A stretch of DNA of 42,091 nt, from the NCBI GenBank assembly GCA_019235415.1, contig JAFAKN010000028.1, forward strand, positions 1-42,091, read 5' to 3'. Position numbers and translations under genes: made by a program. Shown here in pieces: positions 14,909 to 23,336 of this stretch. Within the stretch, counting starts at the first letter, position 1. The number at the start of each line of letters is the position of its first letter. Below the pieces are notes generated by a model. It was not told where the DNA came from. It saw only the letters and a list, made by a program, of their open reading frames with translations, and ran no database searches. This DNA is from Alphaproteobacteria bacterium. Its GTDB lineage: Bacteria > Pseudomonadota > Alphaproteobacteria > Reyranellales > Reyranellaceae.

Positions 14909-15492
14909 CGCTGGACGCGATCTCGTTGATCGAAGAGATCAGGTCGTGCACGGTCTGCGAGTCCGAGCTCGCGGCCGGCCCGCGGCCCACCGTGCAGTTC
15001 AGCGACCGATCGCGCCTGGTCATCGTCGGCCAGGCGCCGGGCTCGCGCGTGCATGCCAGCGGCATCCCGTGGGACGACAAGAGCGGCGACCGGCTGCGCG
15101 AGTGGACCGGCCTCTCGCGGGCCGAGTTCTACGATCCCGACAAGGTCGCGCTGGTGCCGATGGGCTTCTGCTATCCCGGCCGCGGCAGGAGCGGCGACCT
15201 GCCGCCGCGCCGCGAATGCGCGCCGCTGTGGCACGCCCGCGTGTTCGGCCTGCTCAGCGATGTTCGCCTGACCCTGCTGGTGGGTGGCTACGCCCAGGCC
15301 CACTACCACAGGGCACGAAGGGCAAGGCGCAGCCTGACCGAGACCGTGCGCGACTTCCGCACCTGTGGCGACGGCCTGTTCCCACTGCCGCATCCGTCGT
15401 GGCGCAGCACGATCTGGATGCGCCGCAATCCCTGGTTCGAGAGCGACGTGCTGCCCGCGCTGCGCGCGACCGTGCGCGCCGCCCTCGCCTGA
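14905..15492 (+). CDS. Uracil-DNA glycosylase family protein
   Basis: Probable base-excision or nucleic-acid repair protein of the uracil-DNA glycosylase superfamily, 195 residues. It starts at a GTG overlapping the aldehyde dehydrogenase stop by four bases. Motif 1 is VIVGQAPG (about residues 34-41) and motif 2 is LPHPSWRS. Four cysteines, in CTVC (15 and 18), GFCYPG and RRECAPLW, are spaced as expected for the 4Fe-4S cluster of family 4-like enzymes. Motif 1 has a Gln-Ala-Pro-Gly instead of the family 4 GEAPG, so the catalytic acid is altered and activity on uracil is uncertain. The linkage to an aldehyde dehydrogenase has no obvious logic. Confidence 0.85.
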   Translation: MTLDAISLIEEIRSCTVCESELAAGPRPTVQFSDRSRLVIVGQAPGSRVHASGIPWDDKSGDRLREWTGLSRAEFYDPDKVALVPMGFCYPGRGRSGDLPPRRECAPLWHARVFGLLSDVRLTLLVGGYAQAHYHRARRARRSLTETVRDFRTCGDGLFPLPHPSWRSTIWMRRNPWFESDVLPALRATVRAALA

Positions 15493-15519
15493 AGGACTAC
15501 GTGCCTCCGGACCGCTCTA

Positions 15520-15593
15520 TGTCATCCCGAGCGTAGCGAGGGATCCTTGAGGCAAACGGAAAGGTCCCTCGGCCTGCGGGCTCGGGATTACAG
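15520..15593. repeat. Palindromic repeat, family A, copy 2 (decayed)
   Basis: Left arm GTCATCCCGAGCG..AGCGAGGGATCC (15521-15546) and right arm AAGGTCCCTCGG..CTCGGGATTACAG (15561-15593) are the family A ends, with several mismatches and an insertion in the right arm. It lies between the glycosylase gene and the ABC-F gene. Confidence 0.8.
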
Positions 15594-15731
15594 GTGCGGG
15601 CGGGACGCCCTCGGTCCTCGCTTGAAAGAGGTTCGCCGAACAACTAGCTTCCGCGTTCCCTCGAGAGGACCTGTGAGCAATGGATTTCCAACCGACAGCA
15701 ACCGCCAATCTTTTTGCCGTCGGGGAAATCC

Positions 15732-17354
15732 ATGTCTGCTTCCGCTTCCATCACGCTCGCCGATCTCGCCTGGTCCACGCCTGACGGCCGGCCGCTTTTC
15801 TCACATCTCGATCTCAGCTTCGATGCGGGCCGCCACGGCCTCGTCGGCCGCAACGGCGTCGGCAAGACCACGCTTCTGAAGCTGATCGCCGGTGAGCTGC
15901 AGGCGCATTCGGGCGCCGTGAGCGTCGCCGGGACGCTCGGCGTTCTGCACCAGGCCGTCCAGATCGCCAACCACGAAACGGTGGCCGACCTGTTCGGCAT
16001 CGGTCGCCAACTCGCCATGCTGCGTCGCGCCGAAGCCGGGCAGGCGACGGGCGACGACATCGCGGAGATCGACTGGACTCTCGAGGCGCGGCTCGCCGCG
16101 TCGCTGGCGCGGCTCGGGCTGGACGCAAAACCCGAGACGCTGCTGTCGTCGCTCTCGGGAGGCCAACGCACACGTGCGGCGCTCGCCGCGCTGGTCTTCG
16201 CCGAGCCCGACTTCATCCTGCTCGACGAGCCGACCAACAATCTCGACCGCGAGGGGCGGGCGATTGTCGTCGACCTGCTGGCCGGCTGGCGGTCGGGCGC
16301 GATCGTCGTCAGCCACGACCGCGACCTGCTCGAGACGATGGACTCGATCGTCGAGCTCACCTCGCTCGGCGCCACGCGCTACGGCGGCAATTTCAGCCAC
16401 TATCGAGAGCGCAAGCGTCTCGAGCTGGCGGCGGCCGAGCACGACCTCGCCGACGCCGAGGGGCGGCTCGAGGAGATCGACCGGCAGGCGCAAGCCAACG
16501 TCGAGCGGCAGGCCCGTCGCGACCGCGCCGGGCGCAACACGCGACGCCGCGGAGACATTCCGCGCATCGCGCTGAACACGATGCGCAACACCAGCGAGAA
16601 CACCGGCGGCGCCGGTGCCCGCCTGGCCGAGCGGCGCCGCGCGCAGGCAGTCGAAGGAGTCGTCTCGGCGCGCCGGCGCATCGAAATCCTGCAGCCGTTC
16701 ACGGTCGCCATCCCGTCCTGTGCGCTGCCGGCCGGCAAGCGCGTGCTCGCCGTCGACGACGTGACGGTCGGCTACCGCCCCGGCGAGCCGGTGCTGCGTG
16801 GGTTCAGCCTCCTCGTGACCGGTCCGGAGCGCGTGGCGATCACCGGGCCCAACGGCTGCGGCAAGACGACGGCGCTGGCGCTGATCGCCGGGCTGCTGAA
16901 GCCCTGGACCGGGACGGTGCGGTTGACGACTGACTTCGCCTTGCTCGAACAGAAGGTGAGCCTGCTGGACCCGGTAGAAACCATCCGCGACAACTTCCTG
17001 CGCCTCAACCCGGAGGCGGACGAGAACGCCTGTCGCGCGACTCTGGCGCGCTTCATGTTCCGCGCCGACGCGGCGCTGCAACCCGTCGCCAGCCTGAGCG
17101 GCGGCCAGATGCTGCGCGCCGCGCTCGCCTGCGTGCTGGGCGTCAGGCCGCCGGCGCTCCTGATCCTCGACGAGCCGACCAACCATCTCGACATCGAGTC
17201 GATCGAAACCGTCGAGGCAGGACTACGGGCCTACGACGGCGCCCTCCTGATCGTGAGCCACGACGAGCCCTTCCTGCAGGCGATCGGAATCACGCGCACA
17301 ATTCAGCTTCCGTCGACAGAGCCGCTGGGGGCGCGCCAGCTGCGCGCGGAGTAA
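15732..17354 (+). CDS. ABC-F family ATP-binding cassette protein
   Basis: Soluble twin-ATPase of the ABC-F family, 540 residues; members act on the ribosome as translation or antibiotic-protection factors. The ATG at 15732 follows GGGGAA. The first ABC has Walker A GRNGVGKTT, signature LSGGQRTR and Walker B LLDEPTNNLD. The linker (about residues 225-320) is charged and helical, rich in Glu and Arg. The second ABC has GPNGCGKTT, LSGGQMLR and LILDEPTNHLD with the SHDEPFL switch. There are no membrane helices, so it is not a transporter. The last 15 codons contain a fragment of a family C repeat. Whether it gives drug resistance cannot be told. Confidence 0.93.
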   Translation: MSASASITLADLAWSTPDGRPLFSHLDLSFDAGRHGLVGRNGVGKTTLLKLIAGELQAHSGAVSVAGTLGVLHQAVQIANHETVADLFGIGRQLAMLRRAEAGQATGDDIAEIDWTLEARLAASLARLGLDAKPETLLSSLSGGQRTRAALAALVFAEPDFILLDEPTNNLDREGRAIVVDLLAGWRSGAIVVSHDRDLLETMDSIVELTSLGATRYGGNFSHYRERKRLELAAAEHDLADAEGRLEEIDRQAQANVERQARRDRAGRNTRRRGDIPRIALNTMRNTSENTGGAGARLAERRRAQAVEGVVSARRRIEILQPFTVAIPSCALPAGKRVLAVDDVTVGYRPGEPVLRGFSLLVTGPERVAITGPNGCGKTTALALIAGLLKPWTGTVRLTTDFALLEQKVSLLDPVETIRDNFLRLNPEADENACRATLARFMFRADAALQPVASLSGGQMLRAALACVLGVRPPALLILDEPTNHLDIESIETVEAGLRAYDGALLIVSHDEPFLQAIGITRTIQLPSTEPLGARQLRAE

Positions 17355-17363
17355 CCTCCGCGC
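17344..17363. terminator. Hairpin spanning the ABC-F stop codon
   Basis: GCGCGGAG, loop TAAC, CTCCGCGC: eight perfect pairs with the stop codon TAA in the loop. No T-run follows. It is a likely 3'-end structure between the convergent ABC-F and carboxylase genes. Confidence 0.45.
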
Positions 17364-17433
17364 TAAGTGGCGCGATCATTCAACGGTGAAAAAGACGCGT
17401 CGCTGGATGACGTGCGCCCAGCCCCATTGCGCG

Positions 17434-20400
17434 TCAAGGCCTGAACTGCAGTGCACGCGGCGCCAGGCGCGAAGGTTGCGTCACAAGGCGCCAAGTATCG
17501 GCCAGCCATTCGCAGACCAGCCGGCGGGTGTCGCGCGGGTCGATCATCTCCTCGATCTCGAAGCGGTTGAGCGGCCCGATCGGCCCGCGCACGCTTTCGA
17601 TGCGGGCGTTGATCTCGGCGCGCAGCGCGGCCGGATCGGCGGCCTCGGCGAGCTGGCGCTTGTAGGCCGCCTCGATGCCGCCTTCGGGCGGGATGCCGCC
17701 GACGTCGGCTGCCGGCCAGGCCACGCGCGTCGACGCGGCCGAGCGCGGCGTGGCGTAGTTGTTGCCGGCGACGCCGAAGCTTCGGCGCATCAGCACCGTG
17801 AAGATCGGCACGCTCACCTGGGCGAAGGCCACCATCCATTCGCCGCCCTTGCGGATGGTGCCGGTCATCTCGTGCTCGATGCCGACGGCAAAGCCCGGAT
17901 TGTCGATCAGGTTCAGGATCGGCAGATGGAAGAGGTCGCAGAGGTCGAGATGGCGGCGCAGCTTGTCGCAGCCGTCGGCGGTCAGCGCGCCGCCGTTGAT
18001 GTGCCGGCTGTCCGACGCGATGACGCCCATCGGATAGCCGTTGAAGCGCACGAAGCCCGTGACCTGGTCGGTGCCCCACAGCGGACCGATCTCGAAAAAC
18101 GAGCCTTTATCGGCCATCAGCCGGATGGCGCGGCGGATGTCGAACGTCGCGGTGCGCTTGCGTGGCACGAGGGTCAGCAGCTCTTCCTCGCGACGATCGG
18201 CCGGGTCGGCGAGGTCGGCGGCAATGATCGGTGGCGCCTCGTACACGCTCGACGGCAGATACGACAGGAACCGCCGCGTCATCGCCATCGCGTCCTGCTC
18301 GGTCTCGGCGAGGTTGTCGACCGAGCCGTTGCGGCAATGGATGTGCCAGCCGCCCAGGTCCTCCTTGGTGACGTCGTAGCCCATGGCGTGGCTGACGACC
18401 GGCGGGCCGGCGACGAACAGCTGGGCGATGGCGCGCGCGACCACCGAGAAGTGGCCGAGCACGGCTTTGGCGGCGCCGATGCCGACCACGCTGCCCAGCA
18501 GCAGGTTGACCACCGGCACGGTGGCGAGCTGCTCGACGTAGTAGGTGCTGCCGAGATGGCCGGGCAGGAACGAGCCGCCGCCGCCCACCACGCGTGGCCG
18601 GCCGGCCTTGATGGCGCCTGTGCTCTCCTTGATCGTGCTCTCTTTCGCCGACGCCTCACCCGATTGCTTGGGCACCATGGTCGCCACGCTGCCGCCGCCC
18701 GACGAGCCGTCGAGCAGGCGAATCGACGGCGTCCTGAGCTCGATCGACAGCCGGTCCAGATAGCGCGACTTCTGGCCAATCGCCCCGTCGGCGTGGCCGC
18801 CGCGCGACGTGAAGTCGTCGGCGCAGACGATGCAGGGCCGTCCTTCGATGCGGCCCTGGCCACCGACGTGGCTGGCCGGTGTGAACTCCAGGATCCCGCC
18901 CGCCTCGTCGTAGCTCGCGAAGCCCGCCAGGCTGCCGATCTCGCGGAAGCTGCCGGGGTCGAGCAGCGCGCCGATACGCTCGCGGCAGGTGAGCTTGCCG
19001 CGATCGCGCTGGCGCACCACGCCGGGCTCGCGCGACCCAGGCGCCAGCCGCGCGTGCGCGATGGCCTGCAGGCGCGCCACCTTGTCGAGCATCGGCGTCC
19101 AGCCTTCGTCGGTCACCGCGATGGCGGCCTTCGCACCCGAGGGACGGATCACCGCCAGCACCTGGCTACCATCGACGGATTGGCCCACCGCAAGCGGCGC
19201 CACGCTCGCAATGACACCGGGGCAGGGAGCTGCGACCGAGGTTTCCATCTTCATCGCCGAGACGACGAACAGCACCGCGCCGGCCAAAACCTCGTCGCCT
19301 TCGCGCACGCGGATGTCGACCAGCGAGCCGGCGTGTGGGCTCTCGATCGGCTCGTGTCCCTCGGGGATGGCGAGCGGCGGGCGCGGGATCGCCATCGGGC
19401 TTGCGGGCCCACGGCCACGATTCAGGGCTTCGGCCTGCTGCTCGAGGAACTGCAAGGGCGCCGGCTTGCCTTTGTTGGCCGCGGCGGCGAGCTCCGGCGC
19501 CTCGCCGAGCAGGGTCGTGCGCGCGTCGCCGGCGCGGAACGCGGGGTGGTGCAGGATCGCGCGCAGCTGAGCGATGTTGGTCGGCATGCCGGCGACATGG
19601 AATTCGTCGAGCGCGCGCTGCAGACGGTCGACCGCCGAATCAAACGTTCCTGACGAGCCCGACTGGGCGATCAGCTTGGCGAGCAGCGGATCGAACTGCG
19701 GCGGCGGCGCCAGCCCCACGTAGCCGCAGGCGTCGACGCGAACGCCGGGGCCGGACGGCTCGCGATAGGCGGTCAAGGTGCCCGCGCCTGTCGCTACGAC
19801 GCGCGCTTGCACCGCAAAGCCGCGCGGCTTGGGGACCTGGTCCTGGGCGGCGAGCCCGAGCTCCGCCAGTGAGGCGCCGGCGGCGATGCGGAACTGCGCT
19901 TCGACGAGGTCGAAGCCCAGCACCTGCTCGGTGACGGTGTGCTCGACCTGGATGCGCGGATTGCACTCGATGAAGAAGTGCGCGCCCGCTTCGGGGTTCA
20001 CGAGGAATTCCACGGTGCCGGCGTTCTCGAAACGGGCAGCGGTGGCAAGCTTCACGGCATCGGCCAGGATGCACCGGCGAAGGGCTTCGTCGAGATTTGG
20101 CGCCGGCGCGACCTCGACGACCTTCTGATGGCGCAATTGCACCGAGCAGTCGCGCTCGTGGAGATGCACGACCTTGCCGTGGCCATCGCCCAGCACCTGG
20201 ACCTCGATGTGCCTTGGCCGCGGCACGATCTTCTCCAGGAACACGGCGCTGTCGCCGAAGGCGGCCTGCGCTTCGCCCTGGCAGCGCGCAAACGCCTCCT
20301 CCATCTCGGCGTCGCGGGCCACGATGCGCATGCCGCGCCCGCCGCCGCCGGCCGAGGCTTTCAGCATCACCGGATACCCGACCGCCTGTGCAAGCGCCTT

Positions 20401-20844
20401 GGCCTCGGCCGCGGAGGCGAGCGCCGTCGGCGCGCCCGGGATCACCGGCACGCCGTGCGACTGCGCGAAGGCGCGCGCCTCGACCTTGTCGCCGAACAAG
20501 GCGAGAGTCGATGCTGCGGGCCCGACGAACTTCAGGCCGGCATCGTGGCAGCGCTCGGCGAAGTTGGCGTTCTCGGCCAGGAAGCCGTAGCCGGGATGCA
20601 CGCAGTCGCACCCGGTCTCTCGCGCGATGGCGAGCAGCGCGTCGATGTCGAGATAGGCGCGCACCGGGTCGGTGCTGGCGCAGCGAGCTTTTAGCTCGCG
20701 CGCCGTGCTCGCGAGCCTGGTGTGCAGCGACTGGCTATCGGCCGGCGCATACACCGCGACCGATTCCAGGCCGAGCGACGCCGCCGCCCGCGCGATCCGG
20801 ATCGCGATCTCGCCGCGATTGGCGATCAGCACACGCTTCAACAT
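17434..20844 (-). CDS. Single-chain biotin-dependent acyl-CoA carboxylase (BC-BCCP-CT)
   Basis: One 1136-residue polypeptide holding all parts of an acyl-CoA carboxylase. Biotin carboxylase spans about 1-445 (KRVLIANRGEIA; ATP-grasp KASAGGGGRGM at 163-172; ECNPRIQVEH at 293-302). The biotinyl domain spans about 495-567, with the biotin Lys at 532 in AMKM. Carboxyltransferase spans about 580-1136 (GGGGSFLPGHLGS, the oxyanion regions GSVVGIGAAKAV and AGNNYATPR). Most bacteria split these; the order and length match the single-chain long-chain acyl-CoA carboxylases described from mycobacteria. A Ser/Lys-rich insert (about residues 780-800) lies in the first carboxyltransferase half. I chose the ATG at 20844 because upstream codons come from a palindromic repeat. 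The acyl-CoA substrate is unknown. Confidence 0.93.
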   Translation of the reverse strand: MLKRVLIANRGEIAIRIARAAASLGLESVAVYAPADSQSLHTRLASTARELKARCASTDPVRAYLDIDALLAIARETGCDCVHPGYGFLAENANFAERCHDAGLKFVGPAASTLALFGDKVEARAFAQSHGVPVIPGAPTALASAAEAKALAQAVGYPVMLKASAGGGGRGMRIVARDAEMEEAFARCQGEAQAAFGDSAVFLEKIVPRPRHIEVQVLGDGHGKVVHLHERDCSVQLRHQKVVEVAPAPNLDEALRRCILADAVKLATAARFENAGTVEFLVNPEAGAHFFIECNPRIQVEHTVTEQVLGFDLVEAQFRIAAGASLAELGLAAQDQVPKPRGFAVQARVVATGAGTLTAYREPSGPGVRVDACGYVGLAPPPQFDPLLAKLIAQSGSSGTFDSAVDRLQRALDEFHVAGMPTNIAQLRAILHHPAFRAGDARTTLLGEAPELAAAANKGKPAPLQFLEQQAEALNRGRGPASPMAIPRPPLAIPEGHEPIESPHAGSLVDIRVREGDEVLAGAVLFVVSAMKMETSVAAPCPGVIASVAPLAVGQSVDGSQVLAVIRPSGAKAAIAVTDEGWTPMLDKVARLQAIAHARLAPGSREPGVVRQRDRGKLTCRERIGALLDPGSFREIGSLAGFASYDEAGGILEFTPASHVGGQGRIEGRPCIVCADDFTSRGGHADGAIGQKSRYLDRLSIELRTPSIRLLDGSSGGGSVATMVPKQSGEASAKESTIKESTGAIKAGRPRVVGGGGSFLPGHLGSTYYVEQLATVPVVNLLLGSVVGIGAAKAVLGHFSVVARAIAQLFVAGPPVVSHAMGYDVTKEDLGGWHIHCRNGSVDNLAETEQDAMAMTRRFLSYLPSSVYEAPPIIAADLADPADRREEELLTLVPRKRTATFDIRRAIRLMADKGSFFEIGPLWGTDQVTGFVRFNGYPMGVIASDSRHINGGALTADGCDKLRRHLDLCDLFHLPILNLIDNPGFAVGIEHEMTGTIRKGGEWMVAFAQVSVPIFTVLMRRSFGVAGNNYATPRSAASTRVAWPAADVGGIPPEGGIEAAYKRQLAEAADPAALRAEINARIESVRGPIGPLNRFEIEEMIDPRDTRRLVCEWLADTWRLVTQPSRLAPRALQFRP

Positions 20845-20865
20845 TTGTTCTCTCTTCTTTCTTCT

Positions 20866-20981
20866 CCTCCCCAGCGCAGCTGGGGAGGTGTCGCCGCCTT
20901 GCGGGGACGGAGGGGTCATGAATCATGAGCTTGACCCCTCCGTCGGCTACGCCGACACCTCCCCTCGCGAGCGAGGGGAGG
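20866..20981. repeat. Composite cloverleaf palindrome, family B, copy 1
   Basis: A 116-base element made of nested hairpins. A 10-bp stem lies at 20866-20888 (CCTCCCCAGC/GCTGGGGAGG) and an 11-bp stem at 20958-20981 (CCTCCCCTCGC/GCGAGGGGAGG). A central 13-bp stem joins 20906-20918 (GACGGAGGGGTCA) to 20932-20944. Small hairpins CCGC-ctt-GCGG and GTCGGC-tac-GCCGAC lie beside it. Copy 2 at 27108 has the same plan with different but still paired stems. It lies between the amidohydrolase and the carboxylase, in the carboxylase upstream region. Confidence 0.9.
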
Positions 20982-20984
20982 AAG

Positions 20985-22031
20985 TCAAGGCAATCGATAA
21001 ACCCGCCGCGCCGTGTCCCTGAACAGCGCCGCCTTCTCGCTCGCTGAGGCGCCGGCGGCCATCAGCTTGAAGGCGTTGTACAGCACGGCGTAGCCGGTCG
21101 AGAGCTTGTCGACCGGGAAGTTGCTTTCGAACATGCAGCGGTCGGCGCCGAACGCCTCGATGCAGGTCTCGATCCACGGCTTCCAGGCGTCGGCGATGTC
21201 ACGTGACGTGGGCGGCACGGGGCGGTGCATGTGGCCGAACATGCCGATGTCCATGCCGAGCCCGCCCAGCTTGACGACGACGTTGGGGCATTTCCCAAGC
21301 TCGGCCATGTCGGCCTTCCAGTTGGCGAACACCTCGTCCTTCTTGCTGGCATAGGGGCCGATACCGAGCGGCCCGCCGCAATGATTGAGGATCATGGTGG
21401 TCTGCGGCACGGCGCGCGCCAGCGCTGTGACCTCCTTCAGCTGCGGATGGTACTGCCAGGCTTCGTAGGTGAGGCCGAGCGCGCCGAGTTGCGCGACGCC
21501 TTCCCGGTAGTTGGCCTGGGCGTAGAGATCCTTCGGCGGATTGGTGTGGCTGTTGCGCACGTCGGGGCTGGGATCCCAGCCGCCGGCGTGGCGGATGCCG
21601 CGGAAGCGGCCGTCGCCGGCCGCGACGTGCGCCTCGAGCACCGCGCGGGCGCGCGCTCCCAGCGTCATGTCGACAAAGGAGACGATCCCGGCGCAAGCGC
21701 GCGTCGGACCGTAGAGGCCGCTGGCGCTCATCGCCGCCACGCCGTTGGCGAACTCCGTCTCGCCGACCGGCTTCATCTCGGCGGGACCGTCGGCACGATA
21801 CATCGAGCGGCAGTCGATATAGACCGTGGCGGTGATGTTGTGACCCGAACCGGTGTCGGCCAGCAGCTCGTCTAAAAGATAGCGGTGGTTGGCGTGGTCC
21901 CACAGGTGATGGTGGGGATCGACGATCGGCAGGTCCGGCTCGAGGATCGGCTCCTTCGCCTGCTTGGCGAGCCAGGCCTCGTCAGGCACGAACTGGCGCC
22001 GCTGGCGTTGGACGGTGATCGCTGTGGCCAT
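20985..22031 (-). CDS. Amidohydrolase family 2 protein (COG3618 type)
   Basis: TIM-barrel metal hydrolase or decarboxylase, 348 residues, of the group that includes lactonases and 2-pyrone-4,6-dicarboxylate hydrolase. Metal or substrate residues are visible in VDPHHHLWD (about residues 37-45), GIRHAGGWDP, ILNHCGGPLG and the C-terminal MFESNFPVDK. The ATG at 22031 gives the usual family length. It diverges from the flavin oxidoreductase at 22210. It lies downstream of the carboxylase on the same strand, but with the family B repeat on the other side, so cotranscription is doubtful. The substrate is probably a cyclic ester or aromatic-degradation intermediate; that is inference. Confidence 0.9.
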   Translation of the reverse strand: MATAITVQRQRRQFVPDEAWLAKQAKEPILEPDLPIVDPHHHLWDHANHRYLLDELLADTGSGHNITATVYIDCRSMYRADGPAEMKPVGETEFANGVAAMSASGLYGPTRACAGIVSFVDMTLGARARAVLEAHVAAGDGRFRGIRHAGGWDPSPDVRNSHTNPPKDLYAQANYREGVAQLGALGLTYEAWQYHPQLKEVTALARAVPQTTMILNHCGGPLGIGPYASKKDEVFANWKADMAELGKCPNVVVKLGGLGMDIGMFGHMHRPVPPTSRDIADAWKPWIETCIEAFGADRCMFESNFPVDKLSTGYAVLYNAFKLMAAGASASEKAALFRDTARRVYRLP

Positions 22032-22209
22032 GGCTACTCCCTTCGACGGTCTTGGCGCCGTCGCGAGTGACGAAATTCGTAGTGCGTTTCGCTCGGCGCC
22101 GATTTTGGCACGATAAAGAGCGCGTCGTTACCGTCACCTATCGCTTGGCGGTCTGGCCTCGTCTCGGCCTCCGTTAGAATGAACGCAACATCAGCGGAGG
22201 AAACGAACG

Positions 22210-23229
22210 ATGGCAAAACGATTGCGCTTGGGCGTGGCGTACGACTTCCGCAATCCGCCGGAGTCCGGCATGAGCCATCCCGAGCTCTATGCCGCGATCC
22301 TGGAGCAGGTGGCGTGGCTCGACGGGCTCGGCCTCGACCTCGTGTGGTTCACCGAGCATCACTTCGTCGATGACGGCTACCTGCCGTCGTGGATACCCGT
22401 CGCCGCGGCGATGGCGGCGCGCACCAAGCACGTGCGCTTCTCGTGCGACGTCTGCCTGCTGCCGTTCAACCATCCGGTCCGGCTTGCCGAGGATCTCGCC
22501 GTGCTGGACAACATCAGCGGCGGGCGGGTCGAGATCGGCGTCGGCATGGGCTACGCGCCGCACGAGTTCCGCGGCTTCGGGCTCCCTGTGCCGCGGCGCG
22601 TGTCGCTGACCGACGAAGGCATCGCCGTGCTGCGCCGCGCCTTCACCGGCGAGAGCTTCAGCTTCGAGGGCAAGCGCTACAGCTTCCAGGACGTCAAGGT
22701 CACGCCGGGCTACGTGCAGCCCGGAGGGCCGCCGCTCTGGGTCGCGGCGATGTCGCAGCCCGGTGCACTGCGCGCCGCGAGGTTCGGCGCCAACCTCCTG
22801 CCGCAGGGGCCGCGGGCGCAGGCGCTCGATCCATGGCTGGCCAAGATGAAGGCTGACGGCCGCGATCCGGCCGACTTTCGCGTCGGCATCATCCGCTCGT
22901 GCCTGGTGAGCGACGACCGCGAGCGCGATTGGGCCGCCGTGCGCGTCGCCGAGCGCCGCCGCATGGAGATCTACAACCGCTTCCGCGAAGCCGCCGGCGG
23001 GCATGGCGGCGTGGCCGGCATCACCGAGGCCGACCGTATCCCGCAGACCTGGGTGGTCGGCAACGTCGAGCACTGCGTCGCCGAGCTCACCGCCTTCATC
23101 GAGGAATACGGCTTCACCGACATCGTGACCTGGGCGGTGCCGCCCGGCTTGCGGCCCGACGAGATGAACGCCAGCCTCGAGCGCTTCGCCCGCGAGGTCG
23201 CCCCGCGCCTGCGGGCGAGGTTCAGCTAG
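22210..23229 (+). CDS. LLM class flavin-dependent oxidoreductase
   Basis: Luciferase-like monooxygenase, 339 residues. The ATG at 22210 follows GGAGGAAACG. Family blocks are LGLDLVWFTEHHFVDDGYLPS, HVRFSCDVCLLPFNHPVRLAEDLAVLDNISGGRVEIGVGMGYAPHEFRGFG and PPLWVAAMSQPGALRAARFGANLLPQGP. The C-terminus has the TWVVGNVEHCVAELTAFIEEYG helix that closes the barrel. It is monocistronic, divergent from the amidohydrolase, and ends before the family C repeat. Its sequence is distinct from the other two luciferase-like genes in this window, so it is not a recent duplicate. Confidence 0.93.
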   Translation: MAKRLRLGVAYDFRNPPESGMSHPELYAAILEQVAWLDGLGLDLVWFTEHHFVDDGYLPSWIPVAAAMAARTKHVRFSCDVCLLPFNHPVRLAEDLAVLDNISGGRVEIGVGMGYAPHEFRGFGLPVPRRVSLTDEGIAVLRRAFTGESFSFEGKRYSFQDVKVTPGYVQPGGPPLWVAAMSQPGALRAARFGANLLPQGPRAQALDPWLAKMKADGRDPADFRVGIIRSCLVSDDRERDWAAVRVAERRRMEIYNRFREAAGGHGGVAGITEADRIPQTWVVGNVEHCVAELTAFIEEYGFTDIVTWAVPPGLRPDEMNASLERFAREVAPRLRARFS

Positions 23230-23244
23230 GAGAGAGGCGGTCCG

Positions 23245-23321
23245 CTGGGGGCGCGCCACTCCAGTGGCGCGGTCTTCCGCGGTATCGACAATGACGCGCG
23301 ACTGGAGTCGCGCGCCCCCAG
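23245..23321. repeat. Palindromic repeat, family C
   Basis: Two arms that are each hairpins and also pair with each other. The left arm is CTGGGGGCGCGCCACT..AGTGGCGCG and the right arm is CGCGCGACT..AGTCGCGCGCCCCCAG. The internal CCACT/AGTGG and CGACT/AGTCG stems differ by compensating changes. It lies in the 107-base gap between convergent genes, where it may serve as a two-way transcription end. A fragment occurs at the end of the ABC-F gene. Confidence 0.88.
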
Positions 23322-23336
23322 CAGGATGGGGTTCGG

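Noticed and set aside
17386..19653. A 755-codon open frame on the plus strand opposite the carboxylase
   Set aside because: Its Arg/Ala/Gly-rich product is the typical shadow of a GC-rich gene; the minus-strand frame encodes clear carboxylase domains.
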